The position numbers were made by a program, and so were the translations under genes. Below the pieces are notes generated by a model. It searched no databases. It was not told the DNA's origin and saw only the letters and a program-made list of their open reading frames with translations. 64,000 nt of DNA from Areca catechu (taxonomy: Eukaryota > Streptophyta > Magnoliopsida > Arecales > Arecaceae). Below are positions 58,155 to 64,000 of the stretch, piece after piece. Where the stretch lies: contig CM038040.1 in assembly GCA_021397845.1 (NCBI GenBank), positions 64,682,088 through 64,746,087 on the forward strand. Reading direction: 5' to 3'. The number at the start of each line of letters is the position of its first letter. Positions within the stretch are counted from its first letter, which is position 1.

Positions 58155-58410
58155 GACGCTTTAAAGCATCGCTAGAGTTAAGTCTAGTGACGCTTTAAAG
58201 CATCGCCAGGTCCAAACCTAGCGACGCTTTAAAGTGTCACTAGACTTAACTATAGCGACGCTTTAAAGCATCGCCAGGTCAAAACCTAGTGACGCTTTAA
58301 AGGGTCGCTAGACTTAAAACTGGCGACGCTTTAAAGCATCGCCAGGTCCAAACCTAGCAACGCTTTAAAGCGTCGCTAGACTTAAAACTGGCGACGTTTT
58401 AAAGCGTTGG
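58155..58410. repeat. CACTA subterminal array, 34-bp period, eight copies
   Basis: GACGCTTTAAAG recurs at 58155, 58189, 58223, 58257, 58291, 58325, 58359 and 58393 with small changes. The core GCGACGCTTTAAAGCGTCGC is a perfect 20-base palindrome in its ideal form. Spacers alternate between a CTAGACTTAA-type and a CAGGTCCAAACCTAG-type. In En/Spm such subterminal motifs bind the regulatory transposon protein. Confidence 0.85.
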
Positions 58411-58638
58411 CAGAATTTTTTTTAAAAAAATTAAACAGATGGCTATACCTATATATATACAACACAACCTGTATACATCATCAAAATGAAATTCTTCAAA
58501 CCTGTATCACATCCAACATACACAAACAAATAAAAACATTCAAACCTGTATCACATCCAACATACACAAATAAATAAAAACATCCAAACCTGTATTACAC
58601 CCAACATACAGAAACACAAACACAAACCAATCATAAAG

Positions 58639-58640
<2 letters not shown>

Positions 58641-58697
<57 letters not shown>
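58641..58697. repeat. (TA)n microsatellite, 57 bp
   Basis: A nearly pure TA run within the CACTA element, between the subterminal array and the first gene. Confidence 0.95.
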
Positions 58698-58699
<2 letters not shown>

Positions 58700-58950
58700 T
58701 GCTAATCCAAGTTCAAATAAACAAAAAGACATACAAAAATAATAAAAAAAATAACTGGCATCACTGATCCGCGGGAGGCTGGTCGTCGTCAGGTCTGCGA
58801 CTCGCATATGCACTAGGAACCTACAATATATATATCAGGAATTATGATACATACATTATATATATTATAAAGAATTAGATATATACAAAATTAATAAATA
58901 ATTACTTACCTGAGATGACATGAACATATGCAGCACAGATGTAACATGCT

Positions 58951-60655
58951 CTAGCTGAGATCTAATGGTCTGCATCTTTGCTCTGTCTGCATCACGTGTC
59001 TGTCGGAGTCTGCTATCTCCTCCTGGAGTTGACGAACATGTAACTGATCATGACTCTCTCTAGTATCCCGAGTATATCTACTCACCTCAGATAAATGAGT
59101 AGGGGTAACTCCAATCCCATAACCCCTCACTTGTCCAGGACGATCTGGTCCCATCAACTCCGAGAATACCTCGATCTCGATGTGACTGCTCTGAGTAGAT
59201 GATGAACCGTCGCCAGCACGCTCGGAGATCATAGAGGTAGCCCTATTCTATATTTTATAAAAAATACATATATCACTACTTAATAAAAATAAAAATATAA
59301 ATCATAATATAATATAAATAAAAAAATATGCATATATATCTCTGGACTCCTTCCGAACAAAACTGCCATCCTGGTGAACGTGAGTCATTCGATAGAACTC
59401 CACCTCACCAAGCTCCCTTCCCTGCTGATTAGCCTATATAAAGAATAAATATTACAAAAAAATCTAAAATAACACATCTTATACCCCCGTACCATGATAC
59501 ATGGCACATGCATGATACATGATGATAAATGATGTTAAAACTATAAATATACTAAAAGTATTATAGGATGAGAAACATACAAACTCATGCCTGAGCCGTG
59601 CATAACTCTTGGACCCCGCTGTGTGAGGAACAGACTGAGCTGCTCGTGCAGCTCTACCAATAGCAGAATATGTCTACAAAATAAAATTAAAACTATGTTA
59701 TATATTATATAAATATAATTATGACGAGTGAAAATTAATAAATTTCGAAGTGTTTGATGATGCTATACAACCTGTGCCCTCTCGGAGAACCAATAGTGCA
59801 CCAGCTCCATCCACTGATGAGGGTGAACATCAGGAGGACAGGTAGCTGCAACCTGCTCCTCTGTCCTACCCTCTTGTATGTAGTCTCTCTTTAACTTCAT
59901 CTTATATTCTTTCCACTTGCGATTGATAGACTTAAGAATAAAATCAGAAGAATCTGAAGGAATAACGAACTTGCTCTATAATTTAAATAAACAATAAAAT
60001 AAGTATTAAATGAAATACACAATTCAATTGTTAAAAATCTAAGATATAAAATAATATATCAATTTTTTTACCTGTACAACTCGTAGCATCTCTATTTTAT
60101 ATGCAGGAAGCATATCGTTCCACTTCGAATAATTCAGGGGACATAGCTGACCCCGGCGTGCTACTGTCCCCAGAAAACTAGTCAACAAGCTAGCTGCTTT
60201 CTTAATAGGCTGCCATAGCTTGTTGCACTCTATGACTATCCTCTCGTCCTCAGGTAACTGCCACACATCACGGACTAGTATGGGTCCTCGCCTCCACCTA
60301 AGTCTCCCGGATCCATCTACAAAAAAAATATAAAAAGTTATATATCAAAACTATTGTATATGTATGAATTGAAATGGGATGAAATTCTTAAATTACCCTG
60401 TATCTATATGTCATCGACGATAGGCTCGTCATCAGAATGATCCATGGAATGATCGTGATGTACGGACTCGGAGGGAATGGCATCGTCATGAGGTGGAGAG
60501 GTACTAGCATCGACTGGATGTGCAGAAATAGAGGGACTCGCATCTGACCGATGTAAAGATGATCGACTGCCCATGGGCTGCTGTGCTGAAGAAGTACCAG
60601 CCTCGGTCTGGGAAAATCGAAACTGTACATCTGATAATCATTTCCTTCGAGGCAT
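58951..60655 (-). pseudogene. CACTA second gene, Transposase_24-like (PF03004), multi-exon
   Basis: A start MPRRK at 60655 is followed by a stop and a Ser/His/Asp-rich segment. Family-like blocks then appear on the minus strand in order: ARRGQLCPLNYSKWNDMLP near 60160-60105; SINRKWKEYKMKLKRDY near 59930-59880, leading to QWMELVHYWFSERAQ near 59820-59770; HTAGSKSYARLRHEF near 59630-59580; GELGEVEFYRMTHVHQDGSF near 59420-59355; and a coiled-coil C-terminus to 58951. The spacers carry intron-like AT-rich DNA. In CACTA elements this gene sits beside the transposase and is thought to assist or regulate it. Exon ends were not fixed, and the early stop suggests decay. Confidence 0.65.
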
Positions 60656-60796
60656 GGTGTACCTAACATGCATTATTTTAAAACAAGTCAATCAACATTA
60701 TAATCAAATTATAACGGAAATGAATTGCAATTTAAAAGATAACATAATCATTCATGCAAAAATGTAAACCATCTTATAAACACTTACTTGTCATAA

Positions 60797-63700
60797 TCAA
60801 CCAGTTGTACCTTCCTCGGAATCCAACCTAACCAAAATGGTTGTATCATTTATATGATCATCCGGTATAATATTATAAGGCATACACTGAGTGTAAGTAT
60901 CATCATCATCTTCTTCCACCCTTTTTTCCATGTCATACAAGTCTCTAGGTTTTGTCTTAATAACAGTAGCCCATTCTTTATCTTTCGAGTATTGTACATA
61001 AAAAACTTGTCGAGCTTGAGATGAAAAGATAAATGGATCATCCTTCAATAACACATCCGTATGTATCAATTTTGAAAAATTGACAAGTATAAATCTGTTT
61101 GAGTCCTTTTTCAAACCTTTCGGTGTATTTATATCCACCCAATTGCATCGAAATAATACAACTTTAAATTTTCCATAATAATCCAACTCCAAAATATCTT
61201 TAAGTATACCATAATAAGATTTTTCATCTGCTTCTACCATAACACCACTGTTCTGAGTTTTTTCAAGTTTCTCGCGCTCCTTGGTATGAAATTTAAAGCC
61301 ATTTATAATAAAACCATTATATTTGTTCACAATATAACTTGGACCTCTAGCAAGTGCTATTAGTTTTGCTGAACTATTTTTCTCCATCAGTACCGTTACC
61401 TAGAAAATATAATATCAATTATCGATCACTTATTCGATGTTAAATGTATATAAAATTATTATACGACTTATATATACTAACCTGATTGGCAAGCCATTTA
61501 GGGAATAACTCAACCAACCATCTTTGTTCAATCCTTGGATTAGGATGAGTGGAATGATTGGCTTGTCTTTGTACAGCTAAAAATTCACTGCATGATAATC
61601 AAATATAAGTTTGACAACAACATGTCTAATATTTAGTATTATCCATGTGTAGATAGACTAACCTGCGATAATTAGATATTATGTCACTATGTAGCAATAT
61701 ATAACGGTGTGCTTGTGACAAGGATTTATGGTTAAGAACAATACTTTCAACTTTTTCTATAAATCTTCTGGATGATGCAAACTTGTATAGATTTGTATTC
61801 TCCATAGTATCACTATGACATTGAGGTCGATTGAATACAGTCTCTACACCTTCGAAATATCTTAAACAAAATGTTAAACACTCTTCAGCAATATATCCCT
61901 CTGCTATTGAGCCCTTAGGATCGACTTTGTTTCGTACATAATCCTTCAAACATACAAGATACCTTCAAAAAGTATGATATTTATTAATATTAATATCACA
62001 TTAAATAATGAAAAAGATATATAAATTATAAAATTTAAGTTTTACAGCATTACCTCTCGATAGGGTACATCCATCTGTACTGTACCGGTCCACAAAGTTT
62101 AGCTTCCGAAGCTAGGTAAATGAGTAGATGAACCATAATCGTAAAAAATCCAGGAGAAAAATTCTTTTTCATCTGACATAATGTAAGTACGACTTGAGAC
62201 TGCAACTGATCAAGCTCTTGAGGATCAAGAATCTTAGAACATAATGCCTTGAAGAATGATGATAACTGAAAAACAAACGTAATAACTTGTTTCGGTATTA
62301 ACGACCTTAAAGCCAATGAAAGAATATCTTGCATTAATATATATCCATCATGACTTTTAAGATTTGAAATTTTGCCTTCTTTCAGATTCACACATCGTGA
62401 AATATTTGAGATATATCAATCAGGAACTTTGATATTCTTTAAAACTGTTAGGAAGAGATCTTTTTCTCGACTAGACATTGTATAACATGCATGAGGGATA
62501 TAAGTTCTATCATTTGCAAGCACTTGTGGATAAAGTTCATGTCGGATGCCCATTTCTTTTAAATCAAGATGCACCTTCATGTTATCTTTAGTCTTTCCAT
62601 CAAGATTTAATATTGTTCCAATCAAATTATCACAAACATTCTTTTCTATATGCATAACATCAAGATTATGCCGGAGTATATTATGCTCCCAATAAGGTAA
62701 GTCAAAGAATATGCTTCTTTTCTTCCATAATTGTTTAGTATGCTGATGGGTAGATGCTGTGATTATATCATCATCATTTTCAACTTTAAAGAAATTATCC
62801 GGATCCTGGAATACTGCCGTATCTAAGGTGCAAGTATTGACTTCCTTCGATACTTCTTCTTGTACTGAAGTCTCAACATCATCTCTTCCTCGCTTTTTAG
62901 AGGACTTTGTCATCTTACCGTAACTGTGTCTGATACCAAGTATTTATCTACGAATATCAGAATCAGAAGGTAGAATTGGAGCATATCCCAACTCTATAGT
63001 ACCATCAAATAAATCCTTCTGAAATCGAAATGGATGATTTGCCTCCAACCATCGACGATGTCCCATATAACAGAACTTTCCTCCATGTTTTAACCAAATT
63101 GAATGGGTTGATTCACCACAAGAAGGACATGCAACTCGTCGCTTAGTGCTCCAACTAGATAAATTAGCATATGTAGGAAAATCGTTAACAGTCCATAATA
63201 GAGCTGCCTGTAGATTGAATGTTTGGCCATTCGAAGCATCTATTACACTGATACCCTTCCATAGTTATTTCAATTCATCTATTAAAGGTTGTAAGAAAAC
63301 ATCAATATCATTGTCTGGACCCTTATCACCTGGAATGACCATTAATAAAATAAGTGAAGACTGTTTCATTCATATCCATGATGGCAAATTATAAGGAATC
63401 AGAACAACTGGCCAGGTGCTATAGATAGAACTTAAGGTCAAAAATGGATTGAACCCATCACTGGCTAAACCCAACCTGACATTACGAGTATCAGATGCAA
63501 AATCAGGATGTCTGTCATCAAATGCTTTCCATGCTAAACTATCCTCTAGGTGTCTCAGCATTCCATCTTTTGTACGGCTTTCATCATGCCATCTCATTGA
63601 CGAAGCTATCTTTGATGATGCATAGATCCTTTTCAATCTAGGTACAAGAGAGAAATAGCGTAATACCTTCGCCGACTTTTGTTTAATTTATGTTGCATCC

Positions 63701-64000
63701 AATTCATCTAATCACTCACTCTCATTTTCTTTTTGCTTCATCCATCGTGAACATCCATACACATGGCACAAGTCTTGATCGGCATGTTCTCCCCAATATA
63801 ATATACAATCATTTGGACAGCTATGAATCTTTTCGTATCCAAGATCCAATTCCTTTACTAGTTTTTTGGCTTCATAACAAGATGTTGGTAAACTAGTTCC
63901 TTCAGGAAATGCATCATTTAACAACGTGAGCAACATAGTAAAACTCTTGCCAGACCATCTATTCAAGTATTTTATATGAAACAAATGCACAAGAAAAATT
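60797..64000 (-). CDS. TNP2-type CACTA transposase, partial (start beyond window)
   Basis: Minus-strand blocks in order: an N-terminal C-x4-C zinc-like motif (DLCHVYGCSRW near 63770-63740); Transposase_21 (SSMRWHDESRTKDG near 63600-63560; LGLASDGFNPF near 63475-63445); SIFFDLPYWEHNILRHNLDV and MHIEKNVCDNLIG near 62715-62620; DUF4218 (62391-62050 and 61949-61626, joined across an 81-bp GT-AG intron at 61973-62053); and DUF4216 (61387-60797). A TGA at about 62414 and gaps between blocks suggest either introns or decay. The protein would cut at the CACTA ends and move the element. The N-terminus is missing because the window ends. Confidence 0.8.

Larger units (their letters stand above)
58000..64000 (-). 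mobile_element. CACTA (En/Spm-type) DNA transposon, one end plus transposase genes
   Basis: The terminal repeat starts CACTACAGTGAAACAGG at 58000, preceded by ACA as a possible 3-bp duplication. Subterminal 34-bp repeats follow, then two minus-strand genes: a Transposase_24-type gene and a TNP2-type transposase that leaves the window. The other end is not in the window. Confidence 0.88.

Noticed and set aside
60388..60669. 93-codon frame at the start of the CACTA second gene
   Set aside because: A different frame starting at 60655 gives the Ser/His/Asp-rich composition expected for the family; this frame is probably a shadow.

Overview
The window is nuclear DNA of a flowering plant; a monocot such as a palm is my guess, which the sequence does not prove. 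It is dominated by nested transposable elements. I could build only one ordinary host gene: a four-exon PLATZ-type zinc-binding transcription factor on the minus strand (CDS 23685-26678), in an AT-rich island of about 17 kb.

Layout. (1) 1-16706: the 3' part of a plus-oriented Ty3/Gypsy element of the Tat/Retand type (Tat-1). It has a tandem repeat (265-433), two decayed antisense accessory genes on the minus strand and a 3' LTR (15884-16706). An 11.2-kb Sirevirus-like Ty1/Copia element (2084-13247; LTRs of about 1.6 kb, env-like region) sits inside one antisense gene, flanked by the perfect 5-bp target duplication CCTTC. (2) 16707-34060: AT-rich DNA with a MITE candidate, tRNA-derived SINEs, microsatellites and the PLATZ gene. 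(3) About 34060-55756: an L1-type LINE (ORF1, endonuclease/RT/RNase H ORF2, 43-bp poly(A)), split after its RT domain by a 15.2-kb Tat element on the minus strand (Tat-2, 38643-53815, duplication CTGGG). Tat-2 has 3.0-3.2-kb LTRs whose U3 is filled by a GC-rich 185-bp tandem array, a gag-pol with a second (archaeal-type) RNase H, and a plus-strand antisense gene. (4) 55757-57999: AT-rich DNA. (5) 58000 to the window end: one end of a CACTA (En/Spm) DNA transposon with subterminal palindromic repeats, a Transposase_24-type gene and a TNP2-type transposase, both on the minus strand.

The retroelement reading frames are broken, mainly by single-base nonsense changes. Many of these look like C-to-T changes at CAG, CAA and CGA codons, as expected for long-methylated DNA. 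The most interesting material is the antisense accessory gene family of the two Tat elements (three related copies, one with two frame-preserving introns), the 185-bp U3 array, a SINE with triplicated B boxes, and DRE/CRT-like RCCGAC motifs in the Sirevirus LTR. Family assignments are by eye from motifs; no search was run.
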